Shown here: piece by piece, positions 25,307 through 32,848 of the stretch | Position numbering within the stretch: the first letter of the stretch is position 1 | Layout of the letters: the number at the start of each line of letters is the position of its first letter | Assembly: GCA_965261795.1 (NCBI GenBank) | Contig: OZ253476.1 | Location: 3,348,001-3,412,000, forward strand | Length of the DNA stretch: 64,000 nt | Direction: 5' to 3' | From: CBDCFV01 sp965261795 | GTDB lineage: Bacteria > Chloroflexota > Dehalococcoidia > Lucifugimonadales > UBA3495 | The notes under the pieces: generated by a model | Database searches by the model: none | Told to the model about the DNA's origin: nothing | The model's input: the letters and a program-made list of their open reading frames with translations, nothing else | Program-made: the position numbers and the translations under genes

Positions 25307-25612
25307 TCAACTGGGTTGGTATCGTTGCACACTGAATTCATGGGCGCGGGCGCGCATTTCGGATGCGTCGTGCCAAGCCTGCATCCGCAACATCAAGTCC
25401 ATACTGATGCCAAAGGCCTTCTCGATACGGAGCGCCATCTCAGGCGACAGCGCGATTTTGCCGTTCAGCAAGTCCGAAAGTGTCGCCCGGCGAACCCCCA
25501 GAATCTCAGCGGCTTTCGTCACGTCCAGTCCCAACTCCTCAATTACTTCCGTTCGGATGAACTCGCCCGGATGAGAAGGGGTCATGTTCACTTTCATACC
25601 TGCGTTAGCCAT
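25307..25612 (-). CDS. higA: HigA-family antitoxin (XRE-type HTH)
   Basis: A 101-residue protein: MTPSHPGEFIRTEVIEELGL, then the HTH TKAAEILGVRRATLSDLLNG, then ALRIEKAFGISMDLMLRMQA. This is the HigA/VapI pattern (P.HPGe.lree.l..lgls...A..lgvs...ls.llng). It normally neutralises HigB and represses the operon. ATG 25612 overlaps the HigB stop as TGATG, and GGAGG lies inside the last HigB codons. The toxin gene upstream is broken, so this antitoxin may be an orphan. Confidence 0.9.
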   Translation of the reverse strand: MANAGMKVNMTPSHPGEFIRTEVIEELGLDVTKAAEILGVRRATLSDLLNGKIALSPEMALRIEKAFGISMDLMLRMQAWHDASEMRARAHEFSVQRYQPS

Positions 25613-25945
25613 CAGTGATAATCCTCCGGATTCAACCGGTCAATGTAGCCGGTAACTTCTTCGAAGGTAATTCGCCAATTGCCGGATACAGAAATGCTCC
25701 ATTCGTCCTGCCGGTCGCCCGAGAGCCGATGTATGCGCCAACCGGGTGGAGCCTCATTGTGGAGCGTCATTAATGAAGCTGCCAATGTCCTCGGCAAGGA
25801 CTAAGGCTGTTAAAAGGACTAAGGCTGTTAAAATGTTGCGTATCCGGTCGGCCATGCCTTGCTGTAAGAATCGTGGGTTATCGTCCTCAATCAGCCAGCG
25901 CAATCCCCTGTGTTGGACTGAACGAATTAGCATTGCTACCAGCAT
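25612..25945 (-). pseudogene. higB: HigB toxin gene disrupted by tandem duplications
   Basis: Read in two frames, the product is MLIRSVQHRGLRWLIEDDNP ... ILTALVL(LTALVL)AEDIGSFINDAP, then PPGWRIHRLSGDRQDEWSIS and VSGNWRITFEE ... EDYH. This is a full HigB (RelE fold, ending 'dyH'). Three duplications lie inside it: 13 bp at 25746-25771, which shifts the frame; 18 bp at 25796-25831, which adds LTALVL; and 12 bp at 25931-25954, which adds a second possible start. The toxin is therefore inactive as written. A TTG-started 61-residue tail fragment could still be translated but lacks the N-terminal helices. Confidence 0.82.
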
Positions 25946-26118
25946 TGCTACCAATGTACGGTCTACCAGTACCTTGTGCAAGCAGGATTTATTCTCGTGC
26001 TATCAAGAAACTTTGGACTAACAAAGATGTACCGTGTATCCGGTACCCCGGTGAGTCTAAAATCTTCAGGAAAGGCCGGTCTGGTCTGGATTCGGAATGA
26101 AGGCATTGAGGTTGTGTC

Positions 26119-26337
26119 ATGTGTCGCAGCATAAAAGTCCTACGCAGTTCCGGCGGCCCTCCCCAGGATACGGAAGTACGGGAAGCCGCCCTGCAATTCG
26201 TCCGCAAAATCAGCGGCTGTCGCCAGCCTTCCCGAGCCAATTCGGAGTGCTTCGAAGTGGCGGTCGAGGAAATCGCCGCCGCGTCGCGCAAGTTGTTGGA
26301 GTCTTTGCATTCTCGGTCCAAAGTCGCTGCTCCGTAG
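26119..26337 (+). CDS. DUF2277 family small protein
   Basis: A 72-residue protein: MCRSIKVLRSSGGPPQDTEV, REAALQFVRKISGCRQPSRA, FEVAVEEIAAASRKLLESL. This closely follows the DUF2277 pattern (MCRNIr.L.n..Pp.t..Ei..AalQyVRKisG...Ps.an...F..Av..i....r.LL..l). The family has no known function. It stands alone in a 760-bp region between HigB and the convergent sugar dehydrogenase. The ATG is preceded by AGGTTGTGTC, a weak ribosome binding site. Confidence 0.85.
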   Translation: MCRSIKVLRSSGGPPQDTEVREAALQFVRKISGCRQPSRANSECFEVAVEEIAAASRKLLESLHSRSKVAAP

Positions 26338-26376
26338 ATACGTCACCACGTTCCTTCGCTCTAACCATTTCGCGTC

Positions 26377-27810
26377 TCAGGGCGCCCCCCTCTCCACCAA
26401 CTCGTAAATCCCGGAATTTTGGGTCAGGACGTACAGATTGCCCTCCCGGTCCTGTCCAAAAGAAGTGATTTGCCTACCGAGGCGGCCAATTAACCGCTGG
26501 TCTGTAACCGATCCGTCTTCTTGCCGAAGGGCCCAAATGCTGCCCGAGCAATAATCGGCGTAGACGTAAGCGCCCCAAAGGGACGGCAGCCCGTTGCCTC
26601 GATACACGTAACCCCCTATTACCGAACACCCTTCCTCACTGCCGTATTCAAACACCGGTGGCTCCAGCCCTGCCGTGTCACATCCGGTCTTGGGTCGAAA
26701 GCAATGCTCGCCCTCCATGACATTCCAGCCGTAGTTGCCGCCCTTTTCTATAAGGTCTATCTCCTCCCAAAGGTGCTGCCCCACGTCGCCCAGCCACAGT
26801 TCGCCGGTCTCCCGGTCAAATGAAAACCGCCAAGGGTTCCGCAGGCCGTAGGCCCAGATTTCTCCCCGCGCTCCTTCAACGCCGGAGAAGGGGTTGTCAT
26901 TGGGTATCCCGTAGCCGGGGCGGTCCGTTTCCCGGGAAACGTCGATACGTAGCACTGATCCCAACAGCGTCCCAAGGTCCTGCCCGTTCGACTTCGGGTC
27001 GCCCGCGCTTCCACCGTCGCCCAGTCCTACGTAAAGGTATCCGTCCGGGCCGAAGGCCAGTTGACCGCCGTTGTGGTTGCTGTAGGGCTGGGGTATCTCC
27101 ATGATGATGACTTCGTTGTCGGCGTCGGCGCTATCCGTATCGTTAGAGGGAGCGTGAAAGCGGGACAACACCGACCTTCTGGGGTTTGAGGCGGAGTAGT
27201 AGACGTAGAACCTGCCGTTCTCGCTGTAGTCCGGATCGAATGCCATCCCCAGCAAACCCTCCTCATTCCCCTTTGTGCTAACCCTGTTGGTGATGTCCAG
27301 AAAAACGAAAGACTCAGCCACAGTGGGATCGTTGACGAAACCCTGGATGATCCCCGCTTGCTCCGTTACGAACAACAAATTATCCTCGCCCGACGGCTGG
27401 GCGAGGTTGGTTAGACGCTCGAAGCCCAGGTTAGGAAACGCCGGAGAGACCCCCACAGGTTGCAGGGGCGTCACAGCGGCGGACTGCGTGGTAGGCGAAG
27501 GTCGTGGGGTTGGATGAGCGGTGGGACTGGCTATGCCGGGCGATGACGGCGCCGGAGGCTCTGTCGGCTGACGAATAAGCGTCTCCGTAGGGGCGGGTGA
27601 ACTCACCTCGTCGGCTGTGGGGGCCACAGTGGATGTTCGCGCAAAAGGCGCCTGAGTAACGGCTCTTCCTGTTTCCGACTCCGGCGCGCTGCACGCTATC
27701 AGGATTGGTCCGACGGCAACCAGCAACATCAAAATGATGTGGCGGACTACTTGCGAAACGTTCTCTGTACGTACTGCACCCGGAGGAGACCACCATTGGC
27801 GAGGCGGCAT
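26377..27810 (-). CDS. PQQ-dependent sugar (glucose/sorbosone) dehydrogenase-family lipoprotein
   Basis: A 477-residue protein from ATG 27810. A signal segment IILMLLVAVGPILIACSAPE has a lipobox Cys (LIAC), and a Thr/Pro-rich linker follows. The beta-propeller domain has FERLTNLAQPSGEDNLLFVT, EEGLLGMAFDPDYSENGRFY, NHNGGQLAFGPDGYLYVGLG and AYGLRNPWRFSFDRETGELW, all GSDH-family blocks. Such proteins oxidise sugars or alcohols with PQQ on the outer face of the membrane; the true substrate is unknown. The start overlaps the LLM stop as TGATG, so the two genes are co-translated. Confidence 0.88.
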   Translation of the reverse strand: MPPRQWWSPPGAVRTENVSQVVRHIILMLLVAVGPILIACSAPESETGRAVTQAPFARTSTVAPTADEVSSPAPTETLIRQPTEPPAPSSPGIASPTAHPTPRPSPTTQSAAVTPLQPVGVSPAFPNLGFERLTNLAQPSGEDNLLFVTEQAGIIQGFVNDPTVAESFVFLDITNRVSTKGNEEGLLGMAFDPDYSENGRFYVYYSASNPRRSVLSRFHAPSNDTDSADADNEVIIMEIPQPYSNHNGGQLAFGPDGYLYVGLGDGGSAGDPKSNGQDLGTLLGSVLRIDVSRETDRPGYGIPNDNPFSGVEGARGEIWAYGLRNPWRFSFDRETGELWLGDVGQHLWEEIDLIEKGGNYGWNVMEGEHCFRPKTGCDTAGLEPPVFEYGSEEGCSVIGGYVYRGNGLPSLWGAYVYADYCSGSIWALRQEDGSVTDQRLIGRLGRQITSFGQDREGNLYVLTQNSGIYELVERGAP

Positions 27811-28859
27811 CAACCCCGGCCCAAGGCCGGGAAAATGGTCTCTTTGAACGCCGCAAGCTCCCGGTGTGGGTACTGGTACGTCTCGGAAGTCATCAAGTAC
27901 AGGTGCTTGATGCCGTTGGCCTCGGCCTTCCGCAGTTGCTCAACGCAATACTCCGGCGTCCCCACCAACCCGATCGTGTCGCACAACTCGGCGAGCAGGT
28001 CGTCAGGTATGAACGCGCACAGCCGTCTTGCTTCCTCCCAGTCCTCCGCGTGTGGCACGTCGGGATACAGTTCCCGTAACCCTTGGGGTATTTCGAATCC
28101 TGAAGGGTCCAGACCGGCGGCCTTCAGGTATGGCGCATGGCTCTCCTCTATCAACCGTTGGGCGCACAGCGGACGTGCCATCTCCCGCGCTTCCTTCTGG
28201 TCTTCGTGGATTGCGGTGGTAGCGGTGAGCACCACCTCCAGATCGTCAGGGTTTCTACCTGCCCGTTTAGCTCCAATCTCCAAGTGCTGGCGGGCTAACT
28301 CCACAGATTTGGGATGGATGCCCACTTGCATCAACACCCCGTCCGCTACCTCTCCGGCCACCTCAATGGTGCGGGGACCGGCGGCGGCGATGTACACTGG
28401 AGGGACAGCATCGTCGCCGTAGCGCATTCGGCTGGTTGCTGGGTGGCTTGTCCCTTGACCGAACGACAGTTCCTCTCCAGCTAAGATGCTCTTGAGGGTC
28501 AGCACCGATTGGCGCATCTCCCTCACGGTGGCCGGGCGAATGCCCACTGTCTGCACTGAGCTGAAGCCGCGGCCGATCCAGAATTGCACCCGGTCGGGCG
28601 CAATCTCCGCCACCGTTTTCGCCGCCGACGCCGTTACCGACAAATGCCTGGTGACCGGGTTCAAGACCGCGGCGGAGATACGGATACGCTCAGTGGCTTG
28701 CGCCGCCAAGGCCATACTGACAAACACGTCGCGTTCCAGCATCTGCGAGTCCAGCAAGCCGACTCCGTCAAATCCCGCGGCCTCGCATCGCTGTACAAAC
28801 TCGGCTACTTCCGTAACCGGGCCGCAGGAAGGCACTCTCAGATCTATCTCGATAGTCAT
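27810..28859 (-). CDS. LLM-class flavin/F420-dependent oxidoreductase
   Basis: A 349-residue TIM-barrel protein. ATG 28859 is chosen because ATTGGGAGGAACAC precedes it; a longer frame lacks this. Blocks include FDGVGLLDSQMLERDVFVSM, ISAAVLNPVTRHLSVTASAA, FWIGRGFSSVQTVGIRPATV and PPVYIAAAGPRTIEVAGEVA. The AAGPRTIE motif is typical of F420-binding Mer-like members. The co-substrate and substrate are not readable. It is translationally coupled to the sugar dehydrogenase downstream and is one of three LLM genes in the window. Confidence 0.88.
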   Translation of the reverse strand: MTIEIDLRVPSCGPVTEVAEFVQRCEAAGFDGVGLLDSQMLERDVFVSMALAAQATERIRISAAVLNPVTRHLSVTASAAKTVAEIAPDRVQFWIGRGFSSVQTVGIRPATVREMRQSVLTLKSILAGEELSFGQGTSHPATSRMRYGDDAVPPVYIAAAGPRTIEVAGEVADGVLMQVGIHPKSVELARQHLEIGAKRAGRNPDDLEVVLTATTAIHEDQKEAREMARPLCAQRLIEESHAPYLKAAGLDPSGFEIPQGLRELYPDVPHAEDWEEARRLCAFIPDDLLAELCDTIGLVGTPEYCVEQLRKAEANGIKHLYLMTSETYQYPHRELAAFKETIFPALGRG

Positions 28860-29058
28860 GTGTTCCTCCCAATCTCGCTTGACGGATATTATATATGACT
28901 TTTCCGGCCCGGCCCGAATGGTTAAGTAAATCGCTTGAACACACCTAAGCCCGTGCAGAGTGGATACTACCTGAAAAATCATCTTTGATATAATACGGAA
29001 ACGGGACCAGAATTGTCCCAAGTGCTGTCCAACCCTGACCTCTCAAAATATCAGAGGG

Positions 29059-29112
29059 TCTCAGGCCCGCCAAGGTTCTCAGGCCCGCCAAGGTTCTCAG
29101 GTCCGCCAAGGA
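29059..29112. repeat. 18-bp tandem repeat, three copies, running into a Shine-Dalgarno
   Basis: Three adjacent 18-base units with core TCAGGCCCGCCAAGG lie just before the DUF4389 gene. The last unit ends CCAAGGA and joins GGTTTCC, so the third copy supplies the AAGGAGG ribosome binding site of the gene at 29120. Confidence 0.88.
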
Positions 29113-29119
29113 GGTTTCC

Positions 29120-29731
29120 ATGGCCGCCGGTACAGGAACTCCGGTCCATTTCGACGTAAGCTATCCCGAACGATTGTCCCGGTGGCATCTGCTGCTCAAG
29201 AGCTTCCTGGGAATCTTCTATGTCGGGATACCCCACGGGATAATTCTATTCTTCTACACCTTACTGGCGTTCCTGGTTATTCCCGTTGCCCTCATCGCCA
29301 TTCTCATAAGGGGCCGGTACCCGGATGGCCTGTTCCGCTTTATCGTCGGCTATTACCGCTGGAACGCCCAAGTGGAAGCTTACTGGTCCTACTTCATGAC
29401 AGATGACTATCCTCCATTTTCCACCCGGCCTGAGCATAGCCCTGTCTCGTTTGAGGTGGAATACCCGGAACGGCTCTCCCGAGGCCATGCGCTGCTCAAG
29501 TTCTTCCTCGGCTGGTTGTACGTCGGCATCCCCCACGGGATTGTATTGTTTTTTTACACCATCGCCGTTCTGGTCGTTGTGTCCATAGCCTGGTGGTCTG
29601 TACTCATCCTTCAGCAGTATCCGCAAAGTTTCTTTAACTTCGTGTTGGGGTACTTGAGGTGGAGTGCGCGGGTGAACGTTTACACCTCGTTGCTGCGGGA
29701 CGAATACCCCCCGTTCAACGGCAGGCCCTGA
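29120..29731 (+). CDS. Membrane protein with two DUF4389 domains
   Basis: A 203-residue protein made of two similar halves. Half 1 (residues 8-100) has VHFDVSYPERLSRWHLLLKS and VGIPHGIILFFYTLLAFLVI, ending FMTDDYPPFS. Half 2 (107-203) has VSFEVEYPERLSRGHALLKF and VGIPHGIVLFFYTIAVLVVV, ending LRDEYPPFNG. Each half has two hydrophobic segments and the DUF4389 pattern (YPerlsR...llk...i.PH...l). Function is unknown. The start follows AAGGAGGTTTCC. It is divergent from the LLM gene. Confidence 0.88.
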   Translation: MAAGTGTPVHFDVSYPERLSRWHLLLKSFLGIFYVGIPHGIILFFYTLLAFLVIPVALIAILIRGRYPDGLFRFIVGYYRWNAQVEAYWSYFMTDDYPPFSTRPEHSPVSFEVEYPERLSRGHALLKFFLGWLYVGIPHGIVLFFYTIAVLVVVSIAWWSVLILQQYPQSFFNFVLGYLRWSARVNVYTSLLRDEYPPFNGRP

Positions 29732-29742
29732 TCATCACCAGG

Positions 29743-29790
29743 CCGGTGCGGCCAACCCGGTAGGTTCCGGTGCGGCCAACCCGGTAGGTT
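29743..29790. repeat. 24-bp tandem duplication
   Basis: Two perfect adjacent copies of a 24-base unit containing GTGCGGCCAACCCGGTAGG, directly after the DUF4389 gene. Confidence 0.9.
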
Positions 29791-29828
29791 ATTGATAACT
29801 GTCTCAAGACTTGGCGAACTGCCTCACG

Positions 29829-30280
29829 CGTCATTCCCGCGAAGCCAGCCGCGTCATTCCCGCGAAGCCAGCCGCGTCATTCCCGCGAAGCCAGCCGCGT
29901 CATTCCCGCGAAGCCAGCCGCGTCATTCCCGCGAAGCCAGCCGCGTCATTCCCGCGAAGCCAGCCGCGTCATTCCCGCGAAGCCAGCCGCGTCATTCCCG
30001 CGAAGCCAGCCGCGTCATTCCCGCGAAGCCAGCCGCGTCATTCCCGCGAAGCCAGCCGCGTCATTCCCGCGAAGCCAGCCGCGTCATTCCCGCGAAGCCA
30101 GCCGCGTCATTCCCGCGAAGCCAGCCGCGTCATTCCCGCGAAGCCAGCCGCGTCATTCCCGCGAAGCCAGCCGCGTCATTCCCGCGAAGCCAGCCGCGTC
30201 ATTCCCGCGAAGCCAGCCGCGTCATTCCCGCGAAGCCAGCCGCGTCATTCCCGCGAAGCCAGCCGCGTCATTCCCGCTGC
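29829..30280. repeat. 23-bp tandem array, 19 copies
   Basis: Nineteen head-to-tail units of 23 bp (core CGTCATTCCCGCGAAGCCAG) run from 29829 to 30265, followed by a degenerate unit. The copies are identical as far as I can read. Because 23 is not a multiple of 3, long open frames run through it that encode repetitive peptides; these are not genes. There are no spacers, so it is not CRISPR. The unit is one arm of the dispersed palindrome found at 30286. Confidence 0.96.
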
Positions 30281-30285
30281 AAACC

Positions 30286-30311
30286 CGTCATTCCCGCGCA
30301 GGCGGGAATCC
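30286..30311. repeat. REP-like palindrome (CGTCATTCCCGCG-CAGGCGGGAATCC type)
   Basis: CGTCATTCCCGCG is followed by its imperfect complement, forming a short hairpin. Related copies occur at 51057-51714 (arrayed), 54181-54233, 55176-55203, 57809-57838 and inside the two MITE-like elements. It lies at the end of the 23-bp array. Confidence 0.85.
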
Positions 30312-30371
30312 ACGAGCTTCGTTCAGCAACTATGTGATATCAGCGGGGACAGTTTATTGTGAGATAGTTTC

Positions 30372-31667
30372 TTAGCTGGCTTTGACGGCGGTGAACCTAG
30401 CGGCCCACATGAAGCTGATGGCCGCCAGCGAAAGAAAAACAGCCAAGGAAAACGCGAAGGAATAGTCCCCTTTCAGGTCGAACAACAGTCCGCCCAGGAC
30501 TGGTCCTGCCATGATTCCCAAGCCCCTGCCGCTCTGCACTATCCCCATCACCGACCCAAGGGTGGACGAAGGGAACAGGTCGGCCACCTTGGCCCCCAAT
30601 ACCAGCCCTGCAATACCGTCGCTCAACCCGGTCAAGCCCACGAACAGCGCTAAGGGCCATAGGCTTGCCCCGCCGCCGAAGACCAGCACCGTTAGAACCC
30701 CGGCCACCTGCATACTCAGCCCCGCGGTGTAGACCAATTCCCGGCCCAAGTAGTCGGATAAAGCGCCTGTGACGGGGCGCGCCCCCAAGCTGACCAAGCC
30801 CACCACTCCTATGGTGGACGCCGCTTGGAACGGTGTGTACCCTGATGCCACGAAGAAAGCCACCATGTGCAGTGTCGTCAGTTGGTTGCCCAGGGCGGCA
30901 AAAGTTCGCGCTGACACCAAGCACCAGAAGGGAATGCTGCGCAATACCGGGCGTAAGCTAGGCCGCCCGGTCCCAAGTGCCCAGCGTCTCCTGTTCGCCG
31001 CGGCCGGGCGCGGTCCCAGTCCGGGTTGAGACTCCACCGCTTCACCCGTACCTTGAGAACCCGCCCCGGAGGGCGCGGCCCGTTGCAGCAGGTAGTTCGC
31101 GGGGGCTACCAAGAGAAAGAACACCGGCCCGATCACCCGGAATGCCCCGCGCCAGCCGATGCTGACTATCAACGCTTGGGTCAGGGGCGCGAAAATAGCT
31201 TGCCCCAAGGGATTGCCTGCGTCCGCCAACCCTAACGCCCGCCCACGCGACCGGGGGAACCACGGGGCCAGGTTGGCCGTCGCGGTAAAGGACGAAATGA
31301 TGGTCTCGCCAATAGCGGCAAAGACTCCGTAAAAAATGAAGAGTTGCCAGAAGTCGGTGACGACGCTACTGAGAAGATATCCCAGCAGGATGAACAGTCC
31401 CCCCAAGGGGAACAGGATGCGCGTCCCCAACCGGTCCAGTAGCCCCCCCAGCAGGGGCGAAAAAATAATGCTCGTCAGCCCTACGGTGGAAAAGATGCCG
31501 GCGGTGGCCCCCGCGCTGCGCCCAAAGCCGTTCCTCAAAGCCAGGAACGTCACCGACGCGCTGTTCCTCATCCCTCCTTCAACGATGAGATTGCAGAACA
31601 CCAAGCAAAAAATGACCCAGCCGTAATGCCTCCGCCTGATTACTTTGCCAAAGAAGGTGTTCCCCAA
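30372..31667 (-). CDS. MFS transporter
   Basis: A 431-residue membrane protein with about 12 hydrophobic segments. The opening VIRRRHYGWVIFCLVFCNLI and the loop LLDRLGTRILFPLGGLFILL (motif A region) fit the monocarboxylate/oxalate-formate-like MFS group. The central loop is about 40 residues of Gly/Pro/Arg. The second half repeats GALSDYLGRELVYTAG, another motif-A-like loop. Substrate is not readable; organic acid export or uptake is plausible from the subfamily resemblance. It has no close operon partner; the repeat array lies downstream. Confidence 0.88.
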   Translation of the reverse strand: MGNTFFGKVIRRRHYGWVIFCLVFCNLIVEGGMRNSASVTFLALRNGFGRSAGATAGIFSTVGLTSIIFSPLLGGLLDRLGTRILFPLGGLFILLGYLLSSVVTDFWQLFIFYGVFAAIGETIISSFTATANLAPWFPRSRGRALGLADAGNPLGQAIFAPLTQALIVSIGWRGAFRVIGPVFFLLVAPANYLLQRAAPSGAGSQGTGEAVESQPGLGPRPAAANRRRWALGTGRPSLRPVLRSIPFWCLVSARTFAALGNQLTTLHMVAFFVASGYTPFQAASTIGVVGLVSLGARPVTGALSDYLGRELVYTAGLSMQVAGVLTVLVFGGGASLWPLALFVGLTGLSDGIAGLVLGAKVADLFPSSTLGSVMGIVQSGRGLGIMAGPVLGGLLFDLKGDYSFAFSLAVFLSLAAISFMWAARFTAVKAS

Positions 31668-32140
31668 CTACGATGACCTCATAGATAATGCCCCATTCCA
31701 CGGCCCACACCGTCATGCTTTTGAAAGTGCTCAGGATGGCAGTCGCAAACGGGCATGACTGAAGCTGATTGGGACATAACGGTCTGAATCAGGATTCTCA
31801 AGATTAGGAGGATTAAAGGCATCCATCTTGAGAATCCTGAAATCCGGTAAATCCTGATTCAGACAATTACACCAACCGACGGATGTGCCGTCCCAATATT
31901 CCAATCACTTTTCATCACACCCGTGACAAGCGCAGAGATTATACATGACCTGAGCCGTCGGATTGGTCACACCCTTTTTGATATTCAGAAATAGTCCCCT
32001 TTTCCTGCATTCCAATTTACCCTGACTGACATTTGTCCCTTTCCAATTCGCAATACCCTGCTTTACCATAATATCTGTACAACAATTGTCCCCCGGCCGG
32101 GAACTAAACTACACCAGCCACTGAGGCAACAGGGAATCTA
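31668..32140. other. Intergenic region upstream of the first HTH gene
   Basis: Apart from the inverted-repeat element at 31782-31864, no coding frame is supported. A possible promoter, TTCGCA then a 16-base spacer then TAATAT, ends near 32082 and points to the HTH gene on the plus strand. It is a weak match. Confidence 0.4.
31782..31864. repeat. Inverted-repeat element with GTCTGAATCAGGATT ends (copy 1)
   Basis: An 83-bp stretch begins GTCTGAATCAGGATT and ends AATCCTGATTCAGAC, a perfect 15-bp terminal inverted repeat. Inside, TCTCAAGAT...ATCTTGAGA gives a second inverted repeat. A related diverged copy lies at 55679-55766. Both lie a few hundred bases upstream of a terminase-like HTH gene. 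Confidence 0.88.
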
Positions 32141-32674
32141 GTGACACAAAATGACACAGAAGCTAACAAAATCGACCCCGAAACTGGGCAAAATTGGGCT
32201 GAAACAGCCGAAATTGACACACCTATAGACAAATGTCCCCCCGTATCCGAAGCTGAAAGTCGCAGAATGACACAAAATGGCACAGAAATCGAAAATTCCC
32301 ATTTGACTCGCCGCCAGCGGTTCGCATTGCGCGTCATATCCGAGGCGTCTTCCATCGCCGAGGCCACTCGCCGGGCCAAAATCGCACGGAGGACCCTGTA
32401 CCGCTGGCTCGAAGACCCTCACTTTCGTGACGAACTGTCCCGCATCTACCAAGAGGCCGCTGAACTTGCCCGCCAGGAAGCCCATGGCCTCATGCTCCAA
32501 GGCGTTACAGTCCTTGCCGAGTCCATGAATGATTCTGACAAGACCATCCGCCTCCGCGCAGCCCGCTACGCCCTGACTTTCGCTCAACAGGTTGTTGACG
32601 CCGAGAAAATCAAGAATCAAGTCCAGGACCTTGAAGACGCACTCCCTGTTTGGGCCTCTCATCACTCCCGGTAA
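32141..32674 (+). CDS. Terminase-small-subunit-like HTH protein (copy 1)
   Basis: A 177-residue protein from GTG 32141 (an in-frame ATG lies at residue 43). The core, LTRRQRFALRVISEASSIAE, ATRRAKIARRTLYRWLEDPH, is a helix-turn-helix like those of phage terminase small subunits and homeodomain-like DNA-binding proteins. A long helix RAARYALTFAQQVVDAEKIK follows. The N-terminus repeats MTQNDTE/MTQNGTE. No large terminase or other phage gene is nearby. A paralogue is at 54740-55465. It may be a domesticated DNA-binding protein. Confidence 0.75.
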   Translation: MTQNDTEANKIDPETGQNWAETAEIDTPIDKCPPVSEAESRRMTQNGTEIENSHLTRRQRFALRVISEASSIAEATRRAKIARRTLYRWLEDPHFRDELSRIYQEAAELARQEAHGLMLQGVTVLAESMNDSDKTIRLRAARYALTFAQQVVDAEKIKNQVQDLEDALPVWASHHSR

Positions 32675-32848
32675 TTGACTCCTCTGTGACTCTATTCATC
32701 GAATATAGCCCCCGGTATCGGGCGTAGTCCCGCTCGACCGGGAGGCGGGTCACTCGTGTAGCAAATAGGCCTTGCCCTTGGCCCAATTCGCTGTCACCTC
32801 TGGCGTACTCTGGTAATATGGTGCGAGAGAAATTCCAGAGGTGTCGTC

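Noticed and set aside
29829..30280. CRISPR array
   Set aside because: Units are head to tail with no spacers, and there are no cas genes.
29792..30362. Two overlapping 181-183-residue open frames through the 23-bp array
   Set aside because: They arise because a 23-bp unit without stops keeps all frames open; the peptides are pure repeat and have no ribosome binding site.
32141..32674. Prophage
   Set aside because: A terminase-small-like HTH protein alone, without portal, large terminase or capsid genes, does not support a prophage.
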